The position numbers were made by a program, and so were the translations under genes. Below the pieces are notes generated by a model. That model made no database searches. It was not told where the DNA came from and saw nothing but the letters and a program-made list of their open reading frames with translations. From assembly GCA_007571315.1 (NCBI GenBank), contig RKRP01000133.1:1-51414 (forward strand): a stretch of 51,414 nucleotides of DNA. The letters run 5' to 3'. This document shows positions 9,624 to 19,575 of the stretch, one piece after another. Source of the DNA: Gammaproteobacteria bacterium. GTDB lineage: Bacteria; Pseudomonadota; Gammaproteobacteria; Steroidobacterales; Foliamicaceae. Each line of letters starts with the position of its first letter. Position 1 is the stretch's first letter.

Positions 9624-10070
9624 CTAAGCCATCGCGCGGCGCAGGCGGGCCAGCAGGGCCCGTTGCTCGGTTTGGTTGCGCGTTGCTATAAAAATGGTGT
9701 CGTCGCCCGCCAATGTGGCCAGAACCTCCCGCCATCCGCTCCGGTCCAGAAACAGCGCAATGCGCTGCGCCGACCCGGTAGCGGTGCGCACGATGGCAAG
9801 GTGCGGGCCAGCCTGGTCCACGCCGCGTCCGTAGGCCGCCAGCGCCCCGCGGTCGCCGTCGGCTATATCGGAACGGTCAAGAGTGTAGGCGCCGTCCCGC
9901 TTTACCGCGCCGAGCTGGGACAGGTCGCGGCTTATGCAAGATTGGCTAACGCGGATGCCGCGCTCGGCCAGCAGTTCGCCCAATTCGGCCTGACTGCTCA
10001 CGCTGTAACTTCCAACGATGTCCGCGATCAATTCGTGGCGGCGGCTCGTCTGACTGGCGATGTTTTTCAT
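9624..10070 (-). CDS. argR: arginine repressor ArgR (start 10070 or 10091)
   Basis: SVSSQAELGELLAERGIRVSQSCISRDLSQLGAVK winged helix; heads the arg operon. Confidence 0.88.
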   Translation of the reverse strand: MKNIASQTSRRHELIADIVGSYSVSSQAELGELLAERGIRVSQSCISRDLSQLGAVKRDGAYTLDRSDIADGDRGALAAYGRGVDQAGPHLAIVRTATGSAQRIALFLDRSGWREVLATLAGDDTIFIATRNQTEQRALLARLRRAMA

Positions 10071-10279
10071 AAAATGCTCATAAAAGCACAATAGAGCGAA
10101 TAATATTTAGATCGGTGATTCCCTGTCAACGCCCTGTTTGGCGCCGTTGATCTCTTCGCGCTTTTTCATTTTCGTGTTTCCTCTTTAATTAGAACAGCGC
10201 ATTGGGACTTTTCAAAGCGTAAAATTATTAGAACTGCATTGCGCGGCATGGCAGCAAGCTGCGGGAAAGGAGTTTTGCG

Positions 10280-11437
10280 ATGATGGAGCAGTACAAGAGC
10301 GTCCCGGTTCGTCTGCCGGATAAGACCCCGGTCGATATCCTGACGATTCAAAGGCGGTTTAATCAAGGATTCAAGCGCGAAGATATTTTTCTCGACGTAT
10401 CCCCTGACGCATGTCTTATCAACGTTCGGGAAGTTGACATGCGAGAATTGCGGGCGACGGTTGGGGAGTTGATCGAAGAGCACGATACAACCGGCGCAAA
10501 GATGGTTTTGCGCGAGGCCTTGCAGGCCGTGGAGTCGATTCGGAGTTATGGACTCAAGGGACGCAAGCGACTTTTTGTCGGCTACAACAGCGAGCGCAAA
10601 GTTCGGCAGCGCCAAGACAAGGAAAAGCGCCGGGGGCGGCACTACTACGCCAACGATCATGCCTTCCCCAGGCAATCAAGCGAACCCCCGGCTGAATATC
10701 TGAACCGCATCGTGTGCGGCGACAGCAGCGAGGTGCTGAAGCGCCTGCCGGACAATTGCGTGGATATGGTGTTTACTTCGCCCCCATACAACTTCGGGCT
10801 GGAATACGGCGAAAGCCCGGACGACTATCAGTGGGAAAAGTATTACGAGAAGCTATTCAGCGTTTTTGACGAATGCATTCGGGTACTGAAGTTTGGCGGC
10901 AGAATCGCCGTAAATGTCCAGCCGCTGTTCTCGGACTACATACCGAGCCATCATGTTATCAGCAATTTCTTTATGCGCCGCAAGTTGGTCTGGAAGGGCG
11001 AGATCATGTGGGAGAAGAACAACTACAACTGCAAATACACGGCTTGGGGCAGTTGGAAGAGTCCCAGCAGTCCCTATCTCAAGTACACGTGGGAGTTCAT
11101 TGAAGTTTTTTGCAAGGGCAGTCTCAAAGCAGCAGGCAATGCGGCGGAGGCCGACATTACCGCCGACGAGTTCAAGCAGTGGGTAAATGCCCGGTGGAGC
11201 GTCGCGCCAGAGCGGAATATGCGGGAATACGGGCATCCCGCCATGTTTCCCGTTGAATTGGCGACTCGTGTTCTAAAGCTCTTTAGTTTCCGGGGCGCTT
11301 TTGTGCTTGACCCCTTTGCCGGTGTTGGCACTACAGCAATTGCCGCGAAAAACAGCGGCAGACGTTATCTGAACATAGATGTTTCTCGCGACTATTGCGA
11401 TGCAGCGAAGAAACGCCTGGCGGAGACGTTGCTGTAA
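10280..11437 (+). CDS. beta-class DNA methyltransferase (probably m4C), RM system 1
   Basis: TSPPYN (motif IV) precedes DPFAGVGTT (motif I); AAAGGAG RBS upstream. Confidence 0.9.
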   Translation: MMEQYKSVPVRLPDKTPVDILTIQRRFNQGFKREDIFLDVSPDACLINVREVDMRELRATVGELIEEHDTTGAKMVLREALQAVESIRSYGLKGRKRLFVGYNSERKVRQRQDKEKRRGRHYYANDHAFPRQSSEPPAEYLNRIVCGDSSEVLKRLPDNCVDMVFTSPPYNFGLEYGESPDDYQWEKYYEKLFSVFDECIRVLKFGGRIAVNVQPLFSDYIPSHHVISNFFMRRKLVWKGEIMWEKNNYNCKYTAWGSWKSPSSPYLKYTWEFIEVFCKGSLKAAGNAAEADITADEFKQWVNARWSVAPERNMREYGHPAMFPVELATRVLKLFSFRGAFVLDPFAGVGTTAIAAKNSGRRYLNIDVSRDYCDAAKKRLAETLL

Positions 11438-11454
11438 CTTATACCTGCGGTGCC

Positions 11455-12195
11455 ATGACTGAAGATCAGATGACAGAATGCCTTAAGGGCATCAGAGAGC
11501 ACTATCTGCGTGAAATTTGCGCCATGCAGCGCGAAACCCGGCCTGGAACCCTTCGTGCGCAGAAGGGCAAACTGGTCGAGGAGATAGCGAAAATGCTTGT
11601 TCGCGCAGCTTGGGAAAATCTTGGGCGCCCAAGCCAGACGCTTGAGTTCGGGAAAGGCAAGCACGATATTCCGCTCAACGAAGAATATCTGGGTCGTATT
11701 TCCCCGGATGAATTGCTGAATTCGATCAGGGAAAACAGGGCACAGTACGTTTACAAGCTCGGCTGCGATGTCCAGTGCTATCTGCATGGCAGTTTCGCCT
11801 TGGCCGTGGAATGCAAGTCATATACCGAAGTGGCCATGTTGAAGCGGGTATTGATCGACGCGACCCTTTTGAAAAAGAAATACCCGAACATCGAGTGTGT
11901 TCTGCTGCAGCTTGAGAGTCAATTGGGAGGCGACTATAAGTATGGGAGGTATCCTCCGAGAGGCAGCCCGAGTGCCCATACTGTCATGTCGCACTTCGAT
12001 GTTGACCTGACAATCATTACGCTATTGAAGGGCGAGCGCCGAGTGGATAAGCCGATTCATAAGAAGGGTAAGGAGTATTTCAAGGATTTGACGCTGGATT
12101 CCCTTCGCTCCGCCGTTGGCGAACTGGAGATAGTGCTCAGACGTTGCGGCCATCGTTTCCAGCAGGAAATTTTTATTGCCAGTGAGTCGAAATAG
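11455..12195 (+). CDS. putative type II restriction endonuclease, RM system 1
   Basis: 17 bp after the MTase; ALAVECKSYTE resembles a PD-(D/E)XK core; lower GC. Confidence 0.7.
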   Translation: MTEDQMTECLKGIREHYLREICAMQRETRPGTLRAQKGKLVEEIAKMLVRAAWENLGRPSQTLEFGKGKHDIPLNEEYLGRISPDELLNSIRENRAQYVYKLGCDVQCYLHGSFALAVECKSYTEVAMLKRVLIDATLLKKKYPNIECVLLQLESQLGGDYKYGRYPPRGSPSAHTVMSHFDVDLTIITLLKGERRVDKPIHKKGKEYFKDLTLDSLRSAVGELEIVLRRCGHRFQQEIFIASESK

Positions 12196-12255
12196 TGCTG
12201 AGTGCGTTTAGCCGCATCTTGGGGCAGGACCATCCTCGGGCGCTGCCGGGCGGAG

Positions 12256-12732
12256 TCAGCCGGGAGAGGCTGCTTGGCGGGAGGCGGCGGATAGCATGAA
12301 GCGGCCCCGGGCGGTGGCGGCAATCGCATCGTTGTCGTTCCGATGCGCCTGCGCTTCCATCTCCAGCATGCGCCCCCGGCGGCGCGCCAGGCGGCCTTGC
12401 AGCCTCAGGCTCACGCCCATTGGCACGGCATCGCGGTAGCGCACCTCGCAACGGGCGGTGTGCGCGCGCAGGCCCTGCAGAAAACTCCAGTTGGCCATTA
12501 CGTCGTCCAGCAGGGCGTAAAGAATCCCGCCGTGCAGTATGTTGCTGTAGCCAACATGCGTGGGCCCGGGCGTGAATTCCGCGCGGCAGATGAGTTGGCC
12601 GCCGCTTTCCTCCAGGCGGAACCGCACCTGCAAGCCCCCGGGATTGGATGGGCCGCAAACAAAGCAATGGTTGGCGGGGTCCCGCAGGTCGCCGGAATTC
12701 TTTTTCATGGATTGTGACTTCGCGCCCGCCAT
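12256..12732 (-). CDS. PaaI-type hotdog thioesterase
   Basis: CFVCGPSNPGGLQ...GGILYALLDDVMANW. Confidence 0.8.
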   Translation of the reverse strand: MAGAKSQSMKKNSGDLRDPANHCFVCGPSNPGGLQVRFRLEESGGQLICRAEFTPGPTHVGYSNILHGGILYALLDDVMANWSFLQGLRAHTARCEVRYRDAVPMGVSLRLQGRLARRRGRMLEMEAQAHRNDNDAIAATARGRFMLSAASRQAASPG

Positions 12733-12823
12733 GTGGTTTCTCTCAGCCGCCAGCGGCCTTGGTGCAACAGGCGGGCTGGGGCATGATTAGGAAAGACGGC
12801 GGAATGATATTCGGACTTGAGTC

Positions 12824-13258
12824 ATGACTTACGATCCAGGCAACGTTTTCGCGCGCATCCTCGCGGGCGAGGCGAAGTGCCACAGTGTTTACGAGGATGC
12901 GCGCGCGCTGGCGATCATGGACGTGATGCCGCGCGCCGACGGCCATGCCCTGGTGTTGCCGAAGGCGCAGGCGGCGGATTTTCTGTCGCTGCCGGGCGAG
13001 GCGCTGCCAGGCGTGTTCGCGGCCACTCAGCAGGTGGCGAAAGCGGTCAAGGAAGCGTTCGCGGCCGATGGCGTTCTGGTGAGAGTGCACAACGGCTCCG
13101 CCGCGGGTCAAGTGATATTTCACATGCATGTCCACGTAATTCCCTGCCATGAAGGCCGCCAGATGAAACCGCCGGGACATGCGTTTGCGGATGATAGTGC
13201 GCTCGCGGAGCACGCGCGGCTTATTCGTCAGGCGCTGGCGCGGCAAGCGGCGGGCTAG
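12824..13258 (+). CDS. HIT family protein
   Basis: [12 protein letters not shown] triad; [25 protein letters not shown]. Confidence 0.93.
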   Translation: MTYDPGNVFARILAGEAKCHSVYEDARALAIMDVMPRADGHALVLPKAQAADFLSLPGEALPGVFAATQQVAKAVKEAFAADGVLVRVHNGSAAGQVIFHMHVHVIPCHEGRQMKPPGHAFADDSALAEHARLIRQALARQAAG

Positions 13259-13269
13259 CAGCGCAAGCG

Positions 13270-14427
13270 ATGTCCGCCAGCCACCTCGATTGGCCGTTTT
13301 TCGGAACCCGGCATCGCGCGCGGGAGCAGGCGCTGGAAGAGTGGTGCGCGCAGCAGTCCTGGGCGCACGGCGAGTCGGGCGCGGAGCTGGATGCCTCCTG
13401 CAAGGAATTCGCCTTGCGCCTGGGAGAGGCTGGCTTTATCAGAATCGCGGTTCCCCGGCCGTATGGCGAAGACGCAAGCCTGGATGCTCGCAGCCTGTGC
13501 CTGATGCGGGAAACCCTGGCGCGCCACGAGCCTCTGGCGGATTTTGTCTATGCGATGCAGGTGCTGGGCAGCGCTCCTATCAGCCTGTTCGGCAGCCGCA
13601 GCCAAAAGGATGCCTGGCTTGAAGATGTGGCCGCCGGGCGCAAGATTGCCGCGTTCGCGCTCTCCGAAGCGGAGGCGGGCTCCGACGTTGCCGCCATTTC
13701 CACTCGCGCCGAGCCGCGCGATGGCGGCTACGTGCTCAACGGCGCCAAGGCCTGGATTTCAAACGCCGGGGTGGCGGACTTCTACGTGGTGTTCGCCAAA
13801 ACCGGCGAGGGCGCGCGAAGCGTAAGCGCGTTTATCGTGCCAGCGGAAACGCCAGGGCTGGAGATTAGCGAAAGAACGCCGGTTATGGCGGCGCATCCGC
13901 TGGGCAGCCTGCGCTTCACGAACTGCCGGGCGGCGGCGGATTCCATGCTGGGCGAACCGGGCGACGGACTGCGGGTGGCGCTTGGAACCCTGGACCTGTG
14001 CCGCTCCACGGTGGGAGCGGCGGCGCTGGGCATGGCGCGCCGCGCATATGCCGAGGCTCTGCAAAGGTCCCGCCGCCGCCGATTGTTCGGCGGCCGTCTG
14101 GCGGACCTGCAACTTACGCAGGCTGCCCTTGCGGACATGGCCACCGCCGTGGATGCTTCGGCGCTGCTGATTTACCGGGCGGCGTGGCTGCGGGATTCAG
14201 GGCAGCCGCGCATTACCCGCGAGGCCTCCATGGCCAAGCTGTTCGCCACCGAGCAGGCGCAAAAGGTTATCGATCGCGCCGTGCAGCTTTTTGGCGGCGA
14301 AGGAGTGCGCGCGGGCTCGCTTGTCGAGCGCCTGTACCGCGAAATCCGTGCGCTCAGGATCTACGAGGGGGCAAGTGAAATCCAGCAACTGCTGATTGCC
14401 CGCCACGAGTTGCGCGAAAAAGAATAG
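13270..14427 (+). CDS. acyl-CoA dehydrogenase
   Basis: [53 protein letters not shown]. Confidence 0.93.
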   Translation: MSASHLDWPFFGTRHRAREQALEEWCAQQSWAHGESGAELDASCKEFALRLGEAGFIRIAVPRPYGEDASLDARSLCLMRETLARHEPLADFVYAMQVLGSAPISLFGSRSQKDAWLEDVAAGRKIAAFALSEAEAGSDVAAISTRAEPRDGGYVLNGAKAWISNAGVADFYVVFAKTGEGARSVSAFIVPAETPGLEISERTPVMAAHPLGSLRFTNCRAAADSMLGEPGDGLRVALGTLDLCRSTVGAAALGMARRAYAEALQRSRRRRLFGGRLADLQLTQAALADMATAVDASALLIYRAAWLRDSGQPRITREASMAKLFATEQAQKVIDRAVQLFGGEGVRAGSLVERLYREIRALRIYEGASEIQQLLIARHELREKE

Positions 14428-14463
14428 GCAGAGTGGGGCGCGCCTTTATTCAGGCATCCGGCG

Positions 14464-15342
14464 TTATTCGCTGTCCGCGGCGCAACGGAAACCCAGGTTG
14501 TTGAGCCCGGAATCGGGCGGAGTCATCATCCGCGCGGCCAGGCGGTAGCCCCGGCAGTAGTTTTCGCTGCATAGCCAACTGCCGCCGCGGTGGACTTTTT
14601 GCGTTCCGCGGTCCGGGCCGCGTGGATTGCGGGCGGGCGAGTTGGCGAAATAACCGGGCGCGTACCAGTCGTGAACCCACTCCCACACATTGCCCGTCAT
14701 ATCGTAGAGTCCATATCCATTGGGCGGAAATTGCCCTGCGGGCGCGAGGCCCGGGTAGCCGTCCAGCGCCCGGTCCTGGTAGGGAAATTGACCCTGCCAC
14801 AGGTTCGCCTGATGCATGCCCCCGGGCGCCAGTTCGTTGCCCCATGCATAGCGTGTGTTCCTGGCCCCGCCGCGGGCGGCATACTCGAACTCGGCCTCAG
14901 TAGGAAGGCGGGCGCCTCGCCAGGCGCAATAGGAAGCGGCATCGTCCCACGAGAGATGCACCGCCGGAAATTCCGGCATGTCTTCATGCGAGGAACCCGG
15001 GCCATTGGGATGCCGCCAGTTGGCGCCGTCGCTCCTGGTCCATTGGCTGAGCGCGGGTTCAAACACGCCCGACCACCCCAGCCTTTCGGATTCGGTAACG
15101 TGGCCAGTCGTTTCGGCAAACCGGGCGAACTGGGCGTTGGTGACCTCGCGCGCATCAATATAGAAGGAATCCACCACCACCCTGTGCGCCGGCCCCTCGT
15201 GCGGCAGTCCATTGTCCGTGCCCATAATGAACTCGCCTCCGCGGATGAGCCGCATTTCGGGGGCATGCGCCGGCTCCCGGGAGCTGCAACCCGCGCATAA
15301 AACAACCCACAGGGTCAGCGCCGCAGCCGTGAACTTGCGCAT
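14464..15342 (-). CDS. formylglycine-generating enzyme-like lipoprotein (SUMF1 family)
   Basis: LIRGGEFIMGTDN; RGGSWLCSENYCRGYRLAARMMTPPDSGLNNLGFRCAAD retains both FGE-type cysteines; LWVVLCAGCSS lipobox. Confidence 0.88.
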   Translation of the reverse strand: MRKFTAAALTLWVVLCAGCSSREPAHAPEMRLIRGGEFIMGTDNGLPHEGPAHRVVVDSFYIDAREVTNAQFARFAETTGHVTESERLGWSGVFEPALSQWTRSDGANWRHPNGPGSSHEDMPEFPAVHLSWDDAASYCAWRGARLPTEAEFEYAARGGARNTRYAWGNELAPGGMHQANLWQGQFPYQDRALDGYPGLAPAGQFPPNGYGLYDMTGNVWEWVHDWYAPGYFANSPARNPRGPDRGTQKVHRGGSWLCSENYCRGYRLAARMMTPPDSGLNNLGFRCAADSE

Positions 15343-15416
15343 AGGTCCTATTATAGAAAGCGGTTGTTCCGTTTGTTTTTTGGCGCCGCCGCGCTGTCCC
15401 GCCGGGCATTGATTCC

Positions 15417-17528
15417 ATGCAAGCAATTTTGATCGCAGCGTTTGCGCTGTTTTTTCTGCCCGGCGCTTTTGCCGTGGCGCAAACGCCTGCCGCAGGGGAT
15501 CAAGCGCAAGGCTGGCAGGCGCAACGCTCCTCTAGCCGCGCCGCGCTTGAGGAAATCGTGGTGACCGCCCGGCGCCGGGCGACAGCCGCCCGCAGCGTCG
15601 CCCGCAGCCTTACTGCCCTGGGCCTGGAGGATGCAGGCCCGTTTCTGGGCCAGACGCATGTGCAGGAGGTGCTGGCGCGGGTTCCGGGCGTGAACCCGCA
15701 AAGGGGCAGCGGCCAGGAGTACCTGCCCGCCCTGCGTTCGCCGGTGCTCACTGGCCCCGGCGCTTGCGGCGCTCTTCTTGCCGCGGAAGACGGCATACCG
15801 CTTACTTCGCCGGGATTCTGCAACATCAACGAGCTGTTCTTCGCTCACCACGAAGCCGCCTCGCGGGTGGAGGTTCTGAGAGGCCCCGGCGCCGCGGTTC
15901 ATGGCGGCAACGCCCTGCACGGCGTAGTGAACGTCATTACGGCGAGTCCTGGCGCTTCGTCCGAGGCTGGATTGGAACTGGGGGCGCATGGGTTTTCCCG
16001 TTTTCAACTTGATTTTCCGGGCCGCTCCGGCTTTGGCATCAAGCTCACGGGAACGCGCGACGGCGGCTTTCGCGAGAACTCCGGCTACCGCCAGCTCAAG
16101 TTCACCGGCTTCGGAACGGGGGGGGAAGGCCGCTGGAACTGGACCGCGGCCGCGGCCGCAAGCGGCTTGGACCAGGACACGGCGGGCTACGTAACCGGCC
16201 TCAACAGCTACCGGGACCCGGTCGCCGCCCGCTCCAACCCGGACCCCGAGGCCTTTCGCAGAGCCATCAATTTGCGTGCGCACTCGCGCCTGGAGCACAG
16301 CCGCGGAGAAGCGCTGACACTGGTTGTAACGCCCTATGCGCGCTACTCGCGCATGCGCTTTCGAATGCACTTTCTTCCGGGCGATCCGTACGAAAGCAAC
16401 CATCACGGCGGCGTGGGCCTGCAAGCGGCCGCCTATCTGGATGCCCCCGCGGGGTCGCTGGCTGCCGGGATGGATGCGGAATACGCCAGGGGGGGGTTAA
16501 GGCAATGGCAGGAGAACGACACGGCCGGCAGCGCATTCGCCCGCGAGGTGTTCCCGCGGGGCGAGCACTATGATTACCGCGTGGGGGCGCTGTGGCTGGC
16601 GCCGTTCGCTCAGTTCGATCTTCCCCTGGGCGAGCGGTGGACGGTTAGCGCCGGGGCCCGCTATGAGCGGGCCCGCTATGACTACCGAACCCGGTTGCCC
16701 GCCGGACGAACCCGCGACGACTTGAGTGTTTGCGGCTTTGGGGGTTGCCGCTACAGCCGGCCGGCCGACCGCGACGATACCTTTACGGCTCTATCGCCCA
16801 AGCTGAGCCTCATGTGGCGGCCCAGCCTGGCCCGCCGCGCCTGGCTGAGCTTCGCGCACGGGTTTCGCATGCCCCAGGCCACGGAGTTGTACCGCCTGCA
16901 AGGGCAGCAGACCACGGCCGAATTGCGCCCGGAGCATGTTCGCGCCGCGGAACTGGGGCTTGCCTTTCGCTTTGCGGCAGGGCGCGCGGGCGCGCAACTG
17001 GTGGCGTACCACATGCGCAAGAGGGATGTGCTGTTTCGCGACGCGGAATTGTTCAACCGCGCGGGCGGCGGCACCCGGCACGATGGCCTGGAGGCGGATT
17101 TCAGTTGGCCGCTGAGCGGAACGGTGACGCTGGAATTGACCGCCAGCCTGGCGCGCCATCGCTACGACCGCGACTTCACGCTGGCGGGTGTCAACCTCAG
17201 GGGGCTGGACGTGGACACGGCGCCGCGGCGGTTCGGCGGGGTCCGCATCCGCTGGCAGGATGCGGACAGGCGCGCGGTGGAACTTGAATGCCTGTGGACC
17301 GGGGCTTACTTTCTGGAGCCGCAGAACCTCCGCCGCTACTCGGGGCACGAGCTGTTCAACCTGCGCGCCAGCATGGCTCTTGGCGATCGGCTGACGGCCT
17401 ACCTGAGGCTGCTGAACCTTACCGGCCGGGCCTACGCGGACCGCGCCGACTACACGGTATTCAGCAGCGAGCGCTACTTTCCCGGCGCGCCGCGCTCCCT
17501 GTATCTGGGGCTGCGGTGGCGCTGGTGA
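15417..17528 (+). CDS. TonB-dependent receptor (TBDR1)
   Basis: Signal peptide; ALEEIVVTARRR TonB box; plug VEVLRGPGAAVHGGNALHGVVNV; C-terminal aromatic YLGLRWRW. Confidence 0.92.
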   Translation: MQAILIAAFALFFLPGAFAVAQTPAAGDQAQGWQAQRSSSRAALEEIVVTARRRATAARSVARSLTALGLEDAGPFLGQTHVQEVLARVPGVNPQRGSGQEYLPALRSPVLTGPGACGALLAAEDGIPLTSPGFCNINELFFAHHEAASRVEVLRGPGAAVHGGNALHGVVNVITASPGASSEAGLELGAHGFSRFQLDFPGRSGFGIKLTGTRDGGFRENSGYRQLKFTGFGTGGEGRWNWTAAAAASGLDQDTAGYVTGLNSYRDPVAARSNPDPEAFRRAINLRAHSRLEHSRGEALTLVVTPYARYSRMRFRMHFLPGDPYESNHHGGVGLQAAAYLDAPAGSLAAGMDAEYARGGLRQWQENDTAGSAFAREVFPRGEHYDYRVGALWLAPFAQFDLPLGERWTVSAGARYERARYDYRTRLPAGRTRDDLSVCGFGGCRYSRPADRDDTFTALSPKLSLMWRPSLARRAWLSFAHGFRMPQATELYRLQGQQTTAELRPEHVRAAELGLAFRFAAGRAGAQLVAYHMRKRDVLFRDAELFNRAGGGTRHDGLEADFSWPLSGTVTLELTASLARHRYDRDFTLAGVNLRGLDVDTAPRRFGGVRIRWQDADRRAVELECLWTGAYFLEPQNLRRYSGHELFNLRASMALGDRLTAYLRLLNLTGRAYADRADYTVFSSERYFPGAPRSLYLGLRWRW

Positions 17529-17548
17529 AAGGGCGGACTCAGCGCCCG

Positions 17549-17899
17549 CTATTCCTCAGCGTCCGCTATCCACTCGCCGCCCTGAAAACCGCAGCCGATT
17601 TCAAGCGCGAAGGAATCGCCGGTGTAGTAATGCAGCTTTGAATCGCCTAGGTCGCAAACGCCCACGGTGTCCCGCTCGGCGTCGCATTCTTCGCCCGCCG
17701 CGAAAGAGGCATCGTGGTTGTCGTCGGTTTCGCCCATTTCTGCGCACCGGGCTTCCGTTATCGGCGCCTGGCACACGTCAAAAGGCCCGGCGAACATGTT
17801 TTCCTGGACGTAAGTGCAGGCCCCGGCCACCTCCTCATCGCCCATCGCAGCGCTCATCAGGACGAGAATCAGGCCCGGTAAAAGGCGGATGGTTTTCAT
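17549..17899 (-). CDS. small secreted acidic Cys-containing protein, unknown
   Basis: MKTIRLLPGLILVLMSAAMG signal-like; repeated Cys and Asp/Glu. Confidence 0.55.
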   Translation of the reverse strand: MKTIRLLPGLILVLMSAAMGDEEVAGACTYVQENMFAGPFDVCQAPITEARCAEMGETDDNHDASFAAGEECDAERDTVGVCDLGDSKLHYYTGDSFALEIGCGFQGGEWIADAEE

Positions 17900-18002
17900 G
17901 ATTTTGCCCCTTTTCAAAAACGCCGGGAATGATAAACCACCCCTCTGATATGCTAACGGGAGTGGGCGGCGCAATCGCCGCGGGGCGAACGGGGGCCAGC
18001 CT

Positions 18003-19424
18003 GTGTGGAAGAAAAAAAACGAGCATGACCGGCTCGCCGGAGTTCAGCTTCCCATTCCCACGCAGATCGTTTCCAACGAGGAGTACCTGCCAACGCCGCA
18101 GACGCCGGAGCAGCGCAAGGTGGAACTGCTGCTCAAGGAGTGGTCTGCTCAACGCAGCCGGGCGCTGGGGTTGTCGCGGCGCGAGTTCCTGGCCGGAAGC
18201 TGCGGAATGGCGATGGCCTTTATGGCAATGAACGAGGTGTTCGGCCCTTGGTTCCACGTGCATGCGGCGGAAGCCTGCGAGCTGGAGGCCTACCCGGAGC
18301 TATGGCCCAAAACCTCGTTCATTTTCGACGTGCAGACGCACCATGTGCGCACCGGCGGCATGGAGCCGCTGTTCTTCCGCAAGCTCTCCGCCCCCTTCAA
18401 CAAGGAACTGGCCGGCGTGGAGCCGCAGAAGGGCGACCTGCAATTCCGCAATTTCATCAAGGAAGTCTTTTTCGACAGCGATACGCAGGTGGCGGTTATC
18501 AGCGGCGTGGCTTCCAACCTGTTCAACGTGCTGAACTCCGACGAGATGGTGGAGGGCCGCGAGCGCATCAACGCCATGGCGGGGTCGCAGAGGCTGCTCG
18601 CGCACGGCCTGGTGGCGCCGTTCTTCCCGAATTTTCTGGAGGAGACGGAGCGCATGGCGCTGGATCTGAAGGTGGATTCATGGAAGTTCTATCCCGGCGT
18701 GGTGGAGCGCAAGGACGAGTTCCCGTTCTGGATGGACGACGAGGAGTTGATGTATCCGTTCTACGAGAAGATTCTCGGCCACGGCATGAATCTGGTTTGC
18801 GTGCACAAGGGCCTGCCGCTGCCAGGCAGCAGCCTGGAGCACAACCATCCGCGCGACATCGAGAAGGCGGCGCGCGACCACCCGGACATCAACTTCATCA
18901 TCTATCACTCCGGCTTCAGGGCGGCAAATTACGAACTGCCTCCAGGCGACGGCTACGTGCAGGAGGGCGGCTACCTGCCCTGGACCACCGACTTGGCGCG
19001 CATGCGCGAAGCCAACCCCAACATGACGAACGTGTATATGGAACTGGGCACCACCTTCGGCCACACGGTTATTACCCATCCCAACGTGTGCGCGCATTTC
19101 CTGGGCCAGATTCTCAAGGCGTACGGGGCCGACCACGTGATATGGGGCACGGATGCCATCTGGTGGGGGTCGCCGCAATGGCAGATTGAGGCTTTCCGCC
19201 GCTTCCGGATGCCCGAGGCCCTGCAGGAGGAATACGGCTATCCTGATCTCACCACAGAGGACAAGGAAAAAATCCTGGGTTTGAACGCTGCCCGCTTGTA
19301 CGGCATCGACCCCGACGCGGCGCGCAAGGCGCTGCCGGCGGACGGGCTTTCACAACTGAAGAACTGGTACGGCCACGAAGGCGGGCAACCCAGCAACACG
19401 CAATACGGCTGGATCAAGGCCTGA
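18003..19424 (+). CDS. amidohydrolase family metal-dependent hydrolase with Tat-like signal
   Basis: GTG start; SRREFLAGSCGMAMAFMA; VIWGTDAIWWGSPQWQIEAFRRF. Confidence 0.8.
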   Translation: MWKKKNEHDRLAGVQLPIPTQIVSNEEYLPTPQTPEQRKVELLLKEWSAQRSRALGLSRREFLAGSCGMAMAFMAMNEVFGPWFHVHAAEACELEAYPELWPKTSFIFDVQTHHVRTGGMEPLFFRKLSAPFNKELAGVEPQKGDLQFRNFIKEVFFDSDTQVAVISGVASNLFNVLNSDEMVEGRERINAMAGSQRLLAHGLVAPFFPNFLEETERMALDLKVDSWKFYPGVVERKDEFPFWMDDEELMYPFYEKILGHGMNLVCVHKGLPLPGSSLEHNHPRDIEKAARDHPDINFIIYHSGFRAANYELPPGDGYVQEGGYLPWTTDLARMREANPNMTNVYMELGTTFGHTVITHPNVCAHFLGQILKAYGADHVIWGTDAIWWGSPQWQIEAFRRFRMPEALQEEYGYPDLTTEDKEKILGLNAARLYGIDPDAARKALPADGLSQLKNWYGHEGGQPSNTQYGWIKA

Positions 19425-19436
19425 GCGCAAGCCCTT

Positions 19437-19570
19437 CGATTTTTGGTTTGGGCGGCCCCGTCCCTGTCCTCTGCGGAGCGTCGGCGGCAGGACAGCCGCC
19501 GCCGAGCCCCAGGGGTGGGTTCGTGCGTCTCCGCAGAGGACAGGAGCGGGGCCATTCAAACCAAAAATCG
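19437..19570. repeat. long-hairpin intergenic element copy A (42-nt arms, 50-nt conserved loop)
   Basis: 19437-19478 pairs with 19529-19570 (5 differences in 42); loop shares a 50-nt core with the 33546 element. Confidence 0.9.
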
Positions 19571-19575
19571 AAAAG

